NCBI RefSeq assembly: GCF_018130695.1 | Contig: NZ_JAFCJX010000019.1 | Location: 1 to 64,000 of the forward strand | DNA: 64,000 nucleotides | Origin: Bradyrhizobium jicamae | GTDB taxonomy: Bacteria; Pseudomonadota; Alphaproteobacteria; Rhizobiales; Xanthobacteraceae | Direction: 5' to 3' | Part shown: positions 1-8,464 of the stretch, piece after piece | Position numbering within the stretch: position 1 is the stretch's first letter | Layout of the letters: every line of letters starts with the position of its first letter | Translations under genes and position numbers: made by a program | The notes under the pieces: model-generated | What the model saw: the letters and a program-made list of their open reading frames with translations, nothing else | Database searches by the model: none | Told to the model about the DNA's origin: nothing

Positions 1-818
1 TTTTCCTCGGGCCATGCCGGCTTTGCGTTGAAGACGCTTGGTGGAATCTCCTCAGCTTCATAGCGCGAGTGCCTCAATGCGATGGCTTCAGAGGCGTCGA
101 TCGAGAGAAACTTCGGCGCGCCGCGCGTGCGAGCTGTTGCTGCGATCGCGTCGGCTGTGATTTTGCTGTCGAGCGGGCCCACGGCGAGAAACGCATCGAT
201 GGTGCGATCTTGCGCGAGCTTTTCGATCTCGTCCGTGCCGAACTGCGCCACAGCGAGCTTGTCCGACTCCACGCCGGACCCGCTGAGAATGACACGCAGA
301 ACCGACGCATTTGCTGCCGTCCTGCCGATAACGCCCACCTTGTGACCGGCGAGATCAGCGACCTCAGCGATCTTTACCGCTGTCTTTTTCCTCGCGGCCT
401 TGCCGCCTGATCCGGAAAACGACCACAGGACGACGTAGTTCTTGCGCAGCACGGCGAGCGTCTGCGCGTCCGAAGGCATGCTCAGATCAGCGCGGCCGAC
501 CGCGAGGTCGGCTTTTCCATTGCCCAGAAGGCCGAGCGATTCGGCCGCTCCAGCGGTCGGGATCGTGGACAGCAGAACGGTCCTGCTTTCGTCGGCAAAA
601 GCCTCGGCCATGGCCTCGACCACCGCGTGGTCCTCGCTACCGGTCGGCCCCACGGCGATCCGAAGCGTCGTAGGCTGCAGGATGTAGTTGAGCGCTCCGG
701 CAGCGGCCAAAAAAACCGCGAATCCGACGGCCAGAACCAGCAGCAGGGAGCGGGCCTTTCTCCGCTGAATATCTTGCCTGTTGCTGCTGTCGGAGGAGGG
801 TATTTGCTTTCCGTCCAT
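1..818 (-). CDS. TAXI-family TRAP transporter solute-binding subunit (3' end outside window)
   Basis: The minus-strand frame opens with ATG at 818, just after an in-frame TAG and an AGGGAG ribosome site, and stays open to the window edge. The N-terminus has about 25 polar residues and then one hydrophobic segment (SLLLVLAVGFAVFLAAAGAL), a membrane anchor. It is followed by the TAXI-type fold: RIAVGPTGSEDHAVVEAMA, a segment with NGKADLAVGRADL, and later VGVIGRTAANASV. TAXI proteins bind small organic acids or amino acids in the periplasm and pass them to TRAP membrane subunits. No TRAP permease is visible, so the substrate is unknown. The anchored N-terminus and lack of a permease suggest a sensor-like or orphan role (inference). 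Confidence 0.8.
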   Translation of the reverse strand, partial: MDGKQIPSSDSSNRQDIQRRKARSLLLVLAVGFAVFLAAAGALNYILQPTTLRIAVGPTGSEDHAVVEAMAEAFADESRTVLLSTIPTAGAAESLGLLGNGKADLAVGRADLSMPSDAQTLAVLRKNYVVLWSFSGSGGKAARKKTAVKIAEVADLAGHKVGVIGRTAANASVLRVILSGSGVESDKLAVAQFGTDEIEKLAQDRTIDAFLAVGPLDSKITADAIAATARTRGAPKFLSIDASEAIALRHSRYEAEEIPPSVFNAKPAWPEE

Positions 819-1017
819 CGCTCCCTAGCTCTTGCCACAGCTCCCGCCGCCATTTCCTCCTACGGGAACTTGCGGCTCTCCGAGCAGTTCCTCGCCGGCG
901 CATTGTCCCAGGCTTATGGAGAGGCGAAGCTCGGCGCTGTTATGCGTTCTCGACGCATGGCGGCCAGGGATCCGTCACGTTCAGGCCCTCACCTCCTGTG
1001 ATGGGTGGGTCGTTTCA

Positions 1018-1503
1018 TTAACAACGCGGCTTGAGATTGACCGAGCGGAGGAGGGTGTCCAGTCCGCTCTCGCTGCAGTTTTTCGCCTCGACAACTTGCT
1101 TGGGCTTTTCGTGCCGAACTGGTTGCGATCTCCTGCTCATCGCCACGCGTTTTTGCGAGTTGAACTTTAAGGCGGCCGGATCATGCCAATGGCGAGAGAT
1201 GATATGCGGTGGAGCTTGAGGAGCCGGTTTCGGGTTGGGAGGTGGCTCAACTAGATCGACTGGGGCCGGCGGCGTCACCGCTGCGACGACCGCGGCAGAC
1301 GCGGCGCCTACGGTGTCCTCAGTTGCACCGTGGTACTCAACGGTGAGCGGAAGCCGGTCGGCCTTAGCCGCGGTCTCTGCGACCGGGTAGGCTGCCGCAG
1401 ACAAGGCCGCGGGATTCCTCCCCAGCGCTGCAACGGCGCCCATTGCAATCAAGCCGATTCCGGCAGCTACAATTCTGATCCACACTGATTGATCCTCGAC
1501 CAA
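1018..1503 (-). CDS. Exported proline/alanine-rich protein of unknown function with conserved C-terminal tail
   Basis: This 161-residue protein starts with a signal-anchor (IVAAGIGLIAMGAVAAL). A low-complexity proline/alanine middle follows (around residues 70-98), then a basic C-terminus ending in CSESGLDTLLRSVNLKPRC. I recognise no enzyme motif. The two C-terminal cysteines could form a disulfide outside the membrane (inference). A fragment encoding nearly the same tail lies at 31799-31885, so the tail is a conserved unit found more than once here. Function unknown. Confidence 0.6.
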   Translation of the reverse strand: MVEDQSVWIRIVAAGIGLIAMGAVAALGRNPAALSAAAYPVAETAAKADRLPLTVEYHGATEDTVGAASAAVVAAVTPPAPVDLVEPPPNPKPAPQAPPHIISRHWHDPAALKFNSQKRVAMSRRSQPVRHEKPKQVVEAKNCSESGLDTLLRSVNLKPRC

Positions 1504-1841
1504 CCCGGTGAACCGGAGGCTTCCGCCGAAATTGGCCCAGAATAAGGCTAAGGTGTTGGTAATTTTGGTAGATTAGGCAGCGTGCGCTGCGGGCTCCCAG
1601 CGTAAAGGCCCGAGCACGTCTTACACTTAGCTTGGCCTAGCGAGAGGGTCCGGGTGGAGCGGTCGAGCATCTCTTTTTCTAGCTTCTCTCCCTCCGCCAC
1701 TTTGCCCGGAAAGTTCGTATCTCGAAGCGGAGACAGGCCCGAAAACTCGGCTGTTTTCGTGTATTTTTTCCATTCGGAGAATGCCGGCCGTACTAAAAAC
1801 GAGCAGAGAATGGGTCTGGAGAATGCATTTTTCTCCGAATC
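1504..1841. other. Intergenic stretch without a supported gene
   Basis: About 340 bases separate the exported orphan from the next possible gene. Short open frames exist on the plus strand, but they have no ribosome site or recognisable protein. I see no clear terminator or repeat. Confidence 0.4.
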
Positions 1842-2108
1842 CTAGAACTCCGGAAATCGGTACAGTACGGCATTTTGCGGGAAACGAAGCCTTTGTAGGG
1901 GGCTCGGTTTGAATCTCTCTCGCTCAAGCAAAGCCTGTTGCGCATTCATTCGTAATGACAGGGGCGTCGAGTCCCCTTGCGGCTCCAGCCAACTCAATGA
2001 ATTCCTTGCCAAAGTGCGTGTGAATGTGATGCGCAGCGGTCTCTCGATGAAGGCTCCCTTTTCGGGGCAATTCATCAAATCCACTGCGCGAACATCAGCT
2101 GTAGTCAT
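1842..2108 (-). CDS. Possible small protein of unknown function
   Basis: An 88-residue frame starts at 2108 behind a strong ribosome site (AAAGGAGGGAGCGG directly before ATG). That ribosome site is the main reason to list it. The product has no signal peptide, membrane segment or motif I recognise. Its C-terminal third is rich in R, L and P, and may be read-through of a frameshifted gene end. It may be the N-terminus of a decayed gene. Confidence 0.35.
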   Translation of the reverse strand: MTTADVRAVDLMNCPEKGAFIERPLRITFTRTLARNSLSWLEPQGDSTPLSLRMNAQQALLERERFKPSPLQRLRFPQNAVLYRFPEF

Positions 2109-2132
2109 CCGCTCCCTCCTTTGATGTACACT

Positions 2133-2690
2133 TCAGTAGCTAGGCGTGTATCCAAAACGCAGCGGCATGATGCGACTAACGCAATGTCCGCTTTGCCTCG
2201 ATGGCGGCCGACTTCGGGCGGCAGCGCAATATGTCGCGATGGGCCAACAGGAGACATCCGCACCGCAGAGGAAGCTAAAAGAAACTTTCCTTCTTAGTTG
2301 CCCGTTGGGATGCGAAACTCGACTAGTTCGGGTAGGTCGCGCGAATGTTTTGCGAGTCGTTCGGCGTTCAGCCTGTCGCGGCTTTTGATGGTCATCCGAT
2401 ACTCGAACTGCTGCCCGCCTTCGCTTAATCGCGATGACAGGTTGGCAATCGTAAACGTGATCGCCGATCATCTTGTGCACTTCGCTTTCCCCCATCACCC
2501 GATCCCGCGTGGACCGCGTCAGGGCTGGCCGCTTATGTCTCAAACGGGTCAAAATCGGTCCTACCATCGCTCGAATTGGAAGCAAGTACGTCTCCAATCG
2601 GACGCTGGATTGGAAGCCCTCCGACTTGAAGATGACCAGCCGCACCAGTTTAGGAGGTCAACATAACGAGGCGGTCGCCCGACTTGGGGG
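2133..2690. other. Non-coding or degenerate sequence between small ORF and HupE
   Basis: This stretch is open on the minus strand for 170 codons (2133-2645), but the product is arginine-rich without hydrophobic periodicity and has no ribosome site. The part around 2180-2270 holds short motifs (aatgtccgctttg, gatgggccaacaggagacat) that resemble a degenerate sequence I recall as scattered through Bradyrhizobium-type genomes. That resemblance is from memory only. Confidence 0.3.
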
Positions 2691-2694
2691 AATC

Positions 2695-3801
2695 TCACCA
2701 GTTCGCGGGGACCAGAACGCGATCGACGAGGAAGGCGAGCCCAGCGACCAGCACGAGCGCGGAGAGCGCCGTCACCGCCCGCCGCTCCCACGCGGCGCGC
2801 CGAAACCAGAGGAGGACCGGCAGGAAAGCGGCGATCACCGCTGCCTGGCCGGCTTCAACGCCGAGGTTGAACGACACGAGCGCGCCGGCCAGGGCGCCCG
2901 GGGGCAGATCGAGATCGAGCAACGCGCCGGCAAAGCCGAAGCCATGCACGAGGCCAAACGCGAAGCCCACGGCCCAGCGCCACGACGCCGTGCGTCTGCG
3001 GAAAATGTTTTCGGCCGCGACGTAGACGATCGACAGCGCGATCACCGGCTCGACGATCCAACTAGGCGGCGAGGCCGCGCCCAGTACCGCCACGGCCAGG
3101 GTGATACTGTGCGCTACCGTGAAGGCGGTGATAACGGCGAACAAGGATCCAATTCCTCCGCCGCCCAGGACGAGGGCCAGCACGAACAGGAGGTGATCAA
3201 CTCCCGTCAGGATGTGCTCGATGCCGAGCCGAAAGAAGGCGAAGACGCCGCTCCCGGCGGTAACCTCGGGCGCCGGGCTCCCGCTCGGTGCTGCGACAGC
3301 GAGGCGAGCCTCGTGCCGGTCGCGTTCGAGGGTGTATTGCTGCACGCTCCCCAGGGCTTCGACACGGACAAGCGTGTGGTAGTCGTTGCCGAGCGCGTCG
3401 GACAGGTCGTCGCGCAGCAAAAGTTCGTGCGGCGTGCCGGGGCAGGCGTAATCGACGGTTACCACCGCGTTGGCGCGGTCGGGCGTGGGCGGCGTGACCG
3501 TCCCGGGCACCGGCTCGCATTTCACCCCGTTCGCTGAAATCGCGACTTTGCGCGCGACCAAATCGGCCAGCGTGGCGTAGCCTTCACGGCGCTGCGGCCG
3601 TACGCCGCCGGCCGTCTCGGCGACGGCCGTCGCGACCGCGTCGGGACCGAGCGTGAGGCTGTATCGGACAGTTCCGCCGGACAGGCTCACCGTGGCATAG
3701 CCCATCGATCCGGCGACGTGTCCGTGCGCTGGTCCGAGCAACAGCAGCAGGGCAAGAGCGGCCCACGGGGCCGCGCGGTGGGGAGAGGCGGGCGGCGTCA
3801 T
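2695..3801 (-). CDS. HupE/UreJ-family membrane protein
   Basis: The 368-residue product has a signal peptide (residues 1-35, WAALALLLLLGPAHG) and a periplasmic domain of about 160 residues with two cysteines. A C-terminal block of about six membrane helices follows, with the family motif GIEHILTGVDHLLFVLAL and later GLVHGFGFAGALLD. HupE/UreJ proteins are nickel or metal permeases linked to hydrogenase and urease maturation. The long-headed version seen here is common without either enzyme, so the substrate is uncertain. The start at 3801 was chosen because it begins the signal peptide and overlaps the upstream stop by ATGA, which implies translational coupling. The frame stays open upstream to 4131, but that part is out-of-frame sequence of the neighbour. 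Confidence 0.85.
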   Translation of the reverse strand: MTPPASPHRAAPWAALALLLLLGPAHGHVAGSMGYATVSLSGGTVRYSLTLGPDAVATAVAETAGGVRPQRREGYATLADLVARKVAISANGVKCEPVPGTVTPPTPDRANAVVTVDYACPGTPHELLLRDDLSDALGNDYHTLVRVEALGSVQQYTLERDRHEARLAVAAPSGSPAPEVTAGSGVFAFFRLGIEHILTGVDHLLFVLALVLGGGGIGSLFAVITAFTVAHSITLAVAVLGAASPPSWIVEPVIALSIVYVAAENIFRRRTASWRWAVGFAFGLVHGFGFAGALLDLDLPPGALAGALVSFNLGVEAGQAAVIAAFLPVLLWFRRAAWERRAVTALSALVLVAGLAFLVDRVLVPANW

Positions 3802-4165
3802 CGCGCTTCCGCTCCAGTCATGACCTCGGCCCATTCGCCGCCGACGAAGCGGGACATCAGGTACAGCCGCGGATTGTCGTCGATGCGCATGTACTGGAGG
3901 TACCCCTCGGGGTTGAACTCGCCGAAGCTGGCGGCAAGCACCAGCTCGCCAAAGCCTCCGTAGAACTTCACGGAGAGCCGCGGCGGGTCGAGGCCGAACG
4001 GCGCCGGATCGCTCCCCACGAGCTCTGCCGCCTCGATCTCGCGGACCGGCCCGGAATTGTGCATGATCTGAACGGCCTTGCTGACCTGGAGCCCGGCGGC
4101 GCCGATGTTGACGCCGTCCGGCGTCACCCACTCTGTCTCGCCCGCACGGAGCAGGGTAACGCGCC
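3798..4165 (-). pseudogene. C-terminal remnant of a DUF4340-like protein
   Basis: From about residue 45 of the open frame onward (VTLLRAGETEWVTPDG...) the sequence resembles the last domain of DUF4340 proteins: short beta strands with FGLDPPRLSVKFYGG and RLYLMSRFVGGEW. The first 40 residues of the frame (4298-4166) are instead the out-of-frame end of the BTAD regulator gene. The 5' part of this gene has therefore been lost at a junction near 4165. Its stop overlaps the HupE start, so the two were probably one operon encoding envelope proteins (inference). Confidence 0.6.
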
Positions 4166-5500
4166 GCGTGCCGCGGCTAAGGTCCGCTCGCCATCGATCA
4201 TCAGCGTCTCGCGACTGGTGGCCAGCAGGGTGACGTGCGGGCATGCCGCCATGATTTCTCGTGCAAGGCTGGCTATTGCGTCGATCAAGTGTTCGCAATT
4301 ATCGAGAATGACAAGCTGACGTCGCCCGGCAAGCGAATTGGCGACGCTTTGCTCGATAGTTTTTCCGGCTTGTTGGGTGATGCCGAAGACGTCGGCGACT
4401 GCATGACCGGTGGCATCAGGATTGTCGAAAGCGGCGAACTCCACCAGCCACGTGCCGTCTGGATAGTTGTCTTGCAGCTTCGCCGCAAGCTGCAGTGCAA
4501 GCCGTGTCTTGCCGATCCCGCCGGGACCGGTCAGCGTGATCAGTCGTGCGTTGGAAAGGATTTCGCCGGCCCTGGTAAGCTCTCTGTCGCGCCCTAAGAA
4601 GCTCGTTGTCAGGAGGGGAAGATTGCCCAACACGGCAGTCGTGCGGACCGAGGGAGGGACGACCCTGTCCAAGAGTTCCGTGGCCGGCAATGCGTCGCCG
4701 CCCCGGACAGGAGTGTCCTCTGACGCTGATCTGTGCAAAGTTGCGACTTGGGGCGGCTGCATTCGGTGCCATTCTCGCAAGAGATGGCGGTGCAATGTCT
4801 TGGTCTGCGCGTCGGGCTCAATTCCCAATTCCCTGGAGAGCAGTTCGGTGCAGGTGCGATATTGGCGGAGCGCCGCGCCCTGCCTGCCCTGCCTGGCATA
4901 CAGCTCCATAAGGGTGCGATGTACCCGTTCCTGCAGAGGATCTTCGGCGAGCAGGCGTGTGGCAACATAAATGCCACGTTCGATCATACCTGCGGACAGG
5001 TGATGATCGAGCAGCTTCGCCATGCCTTCCAAGGCAAGTTCACGCAACCGCTGACGTTCCGCCGCTGCCCAGCGTTCAAACTCAGGCGCCGATACCTGGA
5101 AGCCTTCGAGGAATTCGCCGCGATAGAGTCCGATGGCCCGCTCGAGGTTTTCGACTCCCGATTCCTTGATGAGATCCTCGAACACCCTTGCATCGACGTC
5201 GAGCGCCGTCGGTGCCAGAGCGATCGTGTCCTCATGAGTAACCACGGCGGCGTCAGAACAGGTGCATGACAATGCCCTGCGCAAAAGGCTTAGTGCCTGT
5301 CGCAGGCTATCTCGAGCTTGTGTCTCGACGTGGTCGCCCCACAACAAGGCCGCAAGTTTTGGTCGCGCCTGGGCTTCGCCCATATGCATTGCCAGATAAG
5401 CCAGCAGGGCTGTCGTCTTCTTGGTGGCCAATGGGATGGGCTCTCCGGTATCCCCGTGGAACCGGAAACTCCCGAGAAGTGCGAGGTTTGCCTTCGCCAT
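4124..5500 (-). pseudogene. BTAD/NB-ARC-type transcriptional regulator, 3'-truncated
   Basis: Residues 1-95 form a winged-helix DNA-binding domain (ALLGSFRFHGDTGEPIPLAT). Residues 96-235 form a bacterial transcriptional activation domain with TPR-like helices. An AAA/NB-ARC ATPase follows, with a Walker A motif TGPGGIGKTRLA and Walker B LVILDNCEHL. Homologues continue for several hundred residues after the ATSRE sensor motif with WHTH and TPR repeats. Here the homology stops just after ATSRETLMIDGERT, near 4170, and the last 18 codons run out of frame through a DUF4340 remnant. The product of about 440 residues would lack its sensor half. BTAD proteins are SARP-like signal-responsive activators; this one is probably inactive or deregulated. 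Confidence 0.75.
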
Positions 5501-5643
5501 ATCCGCCGGCCCTATGCTCGGAGTGCAAAAAGCACCCGGTCCGACGATTTTGCGAATTTATCACGCTCGCACCCACAGGTCCATTGCGGCCGGTCAGTAC
5601 TCTGCGTGCGAGGTCAGGGCCCCTATTACCAACGGAGATGACT

Positions 5644-5934
5644 ATGTGGAACCGCTTGTCGATCGCAACAGCCGCAGCTCTCGTGATAGGCACAATCGGA
5701 GCCAATGCCGCGGAACTCCCGACGTATGAAGTCATGGGCTTTCCGATCACCCCGCACCAGTTCGTGGCATTGGGACCGGCCAACGCTCAGCAGGAGACGC
5801 TTGCGGCGGGCGTGTCGGCCCCGGTCTTGGCGCCGCGCCAGGGCGTACATGAGGAGCAGATTGCCCGCAGCGACGGCGAAACGATTACTACGCTGGCTCT
5901 CTTCCCGGTGGTAACGACCGAGCCCGCTCGGTAG
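5644..5934 (+). CDS. Small exported protein of unknown function
   Basis: The 96-residue product has a signal peptide (RLSIATAAALVIGTIGANA) cut before AELPTYEVMGFPIT. The mature part is short and hydrophilic with no catalytic motif. The ATG at 5644 is preferred over ATG 5638, because ACGGAG lies eight bases upstream of the former and almost touches the latter. I recall similar short exported proteins with the ELPTYEVMGFPIT stretch from Bradyrhizobium, with no known function. It is transcribed away from the BTAD regulator. Confidence 0.7.
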   Translation: MWNRLSIATAAALVIGTIGANAAELPTYEVMGFPITPHQFVALGPANAQQETLAAGVSAPVLAPRQGVHEEQIARSDGETITTLALFPVVTTEPAR

Positions 5935-6403
5935 GAACCGCTGGCGCGCGGTGTCTGACCTCCCAGCAGCCGCCGCGCGGCAGTCGAGTTTCAAAGCTCC
6001 GAAAGAGAAATCGAACTTCGAACGTTGTCCAATTTGTTCGCTTTGGATCGATAGGAGAATTGCCGTTGCATCTTTGCGATCGATCCTCGCATCGAGATTA
6101 GCCGGCGCAGGGCCTTTGGCCGACTTCTTGAATAACATTCCATTTGCGAATCCAAGCAACACGGAACCAGTGAGAGCGTCGCCGTTGACGTGTTCCAGAT
6201 TCAGTCGTTTGAGAGGCTGTCGCGGAGTGGCCTGTGGCCAAAGCGGAAATCACCCTCGTCTGAACCTCGACCTATAGAAGTAGTCATCTAGGGGCACCTT
6301 GGCGAGCAAACCCATAGAAAGGCGATTGGCGGATACCCCGCGCCGCAACGACGGCGAAATCAACGCGATCCGCCATTGACCACCATAGCCGATGGCCGAC
6401 TAG
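5935..6403. other. Intergenic stretch without a supported gene
   Basis: About 470 bases follow the small exported gene. Frames of 100 or so codons are open on both strands, but their products are compositionally random and lack ribosome sites. I see no clear terminator. Confidence 0.4.
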
Positions 6404-6610
6404 TCAAGCTGCATTTCGCAACCCATCGCCTTGGGCAGGAATACTAGTGTGTTCAGCAAGCTGTTCTAAGTTCTTGGGTCCGTTCGATTCTAGCGTGCGA
6501 GGATCCCGGAAGACCGGGGTTAGCCCTGCCACGATGATGACTCCAGACGCCGCCACGGTGTTTGCAATCATCATTGAGAGAACTACTGGCGTTAACATCT
6601 GCGTATTCAA
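6404..6610 (-). CDS. Possible small membrane protein downstream of rpoH
   Basis: A frame of 68 codons begins 28 bases after the rpoH stop with TTG at 6610, or ATG at 6598. The start region LTPVVLSMMIANTVAASGVIIVAGL forms one good membrane helix followed by a polar tail. No strong ribosome site is seen and I do not recognise the family. It could be the last gene of the rpoH operon. Confidence 0.4.
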   Translation of the reverse strand: MNTQMLTPVVLSMMIANTVAASGVIIVAGLTPVFRDPRTLESNGPKNLEQLAEHTSIPAQGDGLRNAA

Positions 6611-6638
6611 GCCTTGTGGGTTAATGCCTTCTGTTGAT

Positions 6639-7529
6639 TCATTTGGCTGCGCGCTGCTTTTGATAGGTTTCCCCTTCCTGCATCGCGGATTTCACTTTCT
6701 GGAATGCCCGCAGCTCGATTTGGCGGATGCGCTCACGGGAGATGCCATACTCCGCGGCGAGCGTTTCGAGCGTGGCAGGCGCCTCGCTCAAGTAGCGTTC
6801 ACTAAAGATGTGTCTTTCGCGGGGGCTGAGAGATTGAATGGCGGCCTTCAGAGCGGAGCGCCGTCGTGACAATTCTTCATCGTCAGCCAACGCGACGTCA
6901 TGGCAAGGCGAGGGATCAACAAGTCGTTCGAGCGCCTCGGCCGCATCCGGGGCGCCATCGGTTCGAGCATTCAGGGAGATGTCGCCACGAAGGCGGCGAT
7001 CCATGGCCACAACTTCGCGCTCAGATACTTTAAGACGTTCAGAGATTGTCTTGACTTGATCCGGTCGCAAATCTCCATCGTCGAGTGCAGAAATAGCGCT
7101 CTTTGTTCGCCTCAGTTTGAAGAACAATTTCTTTTGGGCGGAAGTTGCCGCAATCTTCACCAGCGACCACGATCGGAGGACATATTCCTGTATCGCCGCT
7201 TTGATCCACCACGTTGCATAGGTCGAAAGACGAATCCCGCGCTCTGGATCGAAGCGCCTGACTGCTTGCATCAGGCCGATATTGCCCTCCGAAATGATGT
7301 CAGCGACTGGCAAGCCGTAGCCACGGTAGCGCATTGCGATCTTCGCAACGAGACGGAGGTGGCTGGTGACCAGACGATAGGCTGCATCGCGATCGGAGTG
7401 CTGACGCCAGCGCCTTCCGAAGTGGGTCTCCTCCTCTTGCGTCAGTACCGGAAACTTCCGAATTTGAGCAAGATAGTGCGTCAGCCCGCTAGCGGCGGAT
7501 GGCAGCGGTTGAGACACGGTTTGATACAT
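6639..7529 (-). CDS. rpoH: RNA polymerase heat-shock sigma factor RpoH (sigma-32)
   Basis: This 296-residue protein has the full sigma-70 family layout. Region 1.2 is near residues 15-45, and region 2 includes DIISEGNIGLMQAVRRFDPE and the -10 reading helix STYATWWIKAAIQEYV. The RpoH box AQKKLFFKLRR lies at about residues 131-141, and region 4 has a helix-turn-helix (TLETLAAEYGISRERIRQIE). The RpoH box separates it from other group 2 sigma factors. RpoH directs core polymerase to heat-shock promoters in the cytoplasm. GGAGGAGGAA stands directly before the ATG. It lies 24 bases after a gene for a small companion protein and downstream of an hsp20 with a ROSE element, so it probably sits in a heat-inducible operon. 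Alphaproteobacteria often carry several rpoH copies; this one may be accessory. Confidence 0.95.
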   Translation of the reverse strand: MYQTVSQPLPSAASGLTHYLAQIRKFPVLTQEEETHFGRRWRQHSDRDAAYRLVTSHLRLVAKIAMRYRGYGLPVADIISEGNIGLMQAVRRFDPERGIRLSTYATWWIKAAIQEYVLRSWSLVKIAATSAQKKLFFKLRRTKSAISALDDGDLRPDQVKTISERLKVSEREVVAMDRRLRGDISLNARTDGAPDAAEALERLVDPSPCHDVALADDEELSRRRSALKAAIQSLSPRERHIFSERYLSEAPATLETLAAEYGISRERIRQIELRAFQKVKSAMQEGETYQKQRAAK

Positions 7530-7553
7530 TTCCTCCTCCGAACGTTTTGGAAA

Positions 7554-8057
7554 TTAAGAGAAAGAGTGTCCGGACGGTTGCGCGCCAGAGTGCCGGCTAG
7601 ATCCATTACTGTGACCGACGGCGGGCTCTGGTTCAGACTCCAGAAGATGCAAGGCATCGATGATATCGTCGAAGCTGACGGCAGTACTGTGCCGGACCGG
7701 CCTGCTTGGCTGGGGAGCGGCGCAAGCATCTGCGGCCCAGGACGACAGAATTGCCCGCTTCTCGTAAGACGTCAGATCGCAGTCGTCGACGACGTCCAAG
7801 GGATGATCGAATGCGTCGGCCGGGTGCAGCAGCGCAGCCACTTCAAGCGTCGCCCTTCGTCCGTCGATGCTCGGCAGTCCCGCGGAGAGGCGGTCGGGGA
7901 ACGCCTCTCGCAAAAGTCCTTTCACGGAGGCTTGCTCCTCGCTCAGTCGGCGCTGAATAAACGAGCGTTCAAGGTCCGACAGATGCGTTACGAGCAGCCT
8001 GCGATAGCGGTCGATATTCTTTTGATGCGCACGCAGCAGTTCCAAGTTTACGAGCAT
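7554..8057 (-). CDS. Two-domain fusion of hsp20-companion small proteins
   Basis: The 167-residue product joins two modules that occur as separate proteins elsewhere in the window. Residues 1-60 (RAHQKNIDRYRRLLVTHLSD...RRLSEEQ) match the protein at 31264. Residues 75-140 (ALLHPADAFDHPLDVV, EKRAILSSWAADA, DDIIDAL) match the proteins at 8073 and 30923. The last 25 residues are low-complexity. The first module is a helical hairpin, probably coiled coil. No enzyme motif is visible. It lies between the 8073 gene (gap 15 bases) and rpoH (gap 24 bases) and is probably co-transcribed. Linkage to hsp20 and rpoH suggests a role in heat stress (inference). Confidence 0.75.
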   Translation of the reverse strand: MLVNLELLRAHQKNIDRYRRLLVTHLSDLERSFIQRRLSEEQASVKGLLREAFPDRLSAGLPSIDGRRATLEVAALLHPADAFDHPLDVVDDCDLTSYEKRAILSSWAADACAAPQPSRPVRHSTAVSFDDIIDALHLLESEPEPAVGHSNGSSRHSGAQPSGHSFS

Positions 8058-8072
8058 GATCCGCCTCCGGCT

Positions 8073-8393
8073 TCAGGCAGCAATGGCACGTTCGGTAGAG
8101 CGCAATCGACACGGCTTGCCTCCAGGAGGATTCCGGGGACCGCCGTCGAGTTCGCACAAAGCTTCCAGGATCTCGTCGATCGATACTGGTTTCTTCAGCC
8201 CGACGGGTGAGCGCATGGACGGGCAAGAGGCTATTGCAGAAGCATCCGAGGCCCAGGATGCCAGAATTGCCCTCTTCTCAGCCGTTGTCAGGGCCGAGTG
8301 ATTCACCACATCCTTTGGATGCTCGAAGGCGGTACCTGGATGCAGGAGCGCGGTGAAGTCGAAAACGTTGTCGTCGGCGGTCGTCGGCCGCAT
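8073..8393 (-). CDS. Hsp20-linked conserved small protein
   Basis: This 106-residue protein starts after AAGGAGGATACC. Its features are DNVFDFTALLHPGTAF, HPKDVV, EKRAILASWASDASAI, an IDEILEAL helix, and a basic tail with PPGGKP and RLRSTER. The gene at 30923, also next to a ROSE-hsp20, encodes a very similar protein. It has no signal peptide or membrane helix, so it is presumably cytoplasmic. I know this kind of protein only as conserved hypothetical. The EKRAILASWASDA block looks like a short helical interaction segment. Constant linkage to hsp20 suggests a partner or regulator of the chaperone (inference). Confidence 0.75.
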   Translation of the reverse strand: MRPTTADDNVFDFTALLHPGTAFEHPKDVVNHSALTTAEKRAILASWASDASAIASCPSMRSPVGLKKPVSIDEILEALCELDGGPRNPPGGKPCRLRSTERAIAA

Positions 8394-8464
8394 GGTATCC
8401 TCCTTTTCATTGACGATGAGCGGCAGCCGCGCGAAGCCTCGCGCGGCGCCGGCCAGAGCCGCCT

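Noticed and set aside
867..891. GGAAC-N16-AGTT on both strands near 867-891 as a stress promoter of the TAXI gene
   Set aside because: The match arises from a GGAACT/AGTTCC inverted repeat and has a changed -10 box on both strands, so it is not listed as a feature.
2133..2645. 170-codon minus-strand frame as a gene
   Set aside because: Arginine/serine-rich random composition, no ribosome site, no domain pattern; treated as degenerate sequence.
2473..3537. Long plus-strand open frame (354 codons) across the HupE region
   Set aside because: It is antisense to HupE, very rich in R, E and G, without hydrophobic pattern or ribosome site; a GC-rich shadow frame.
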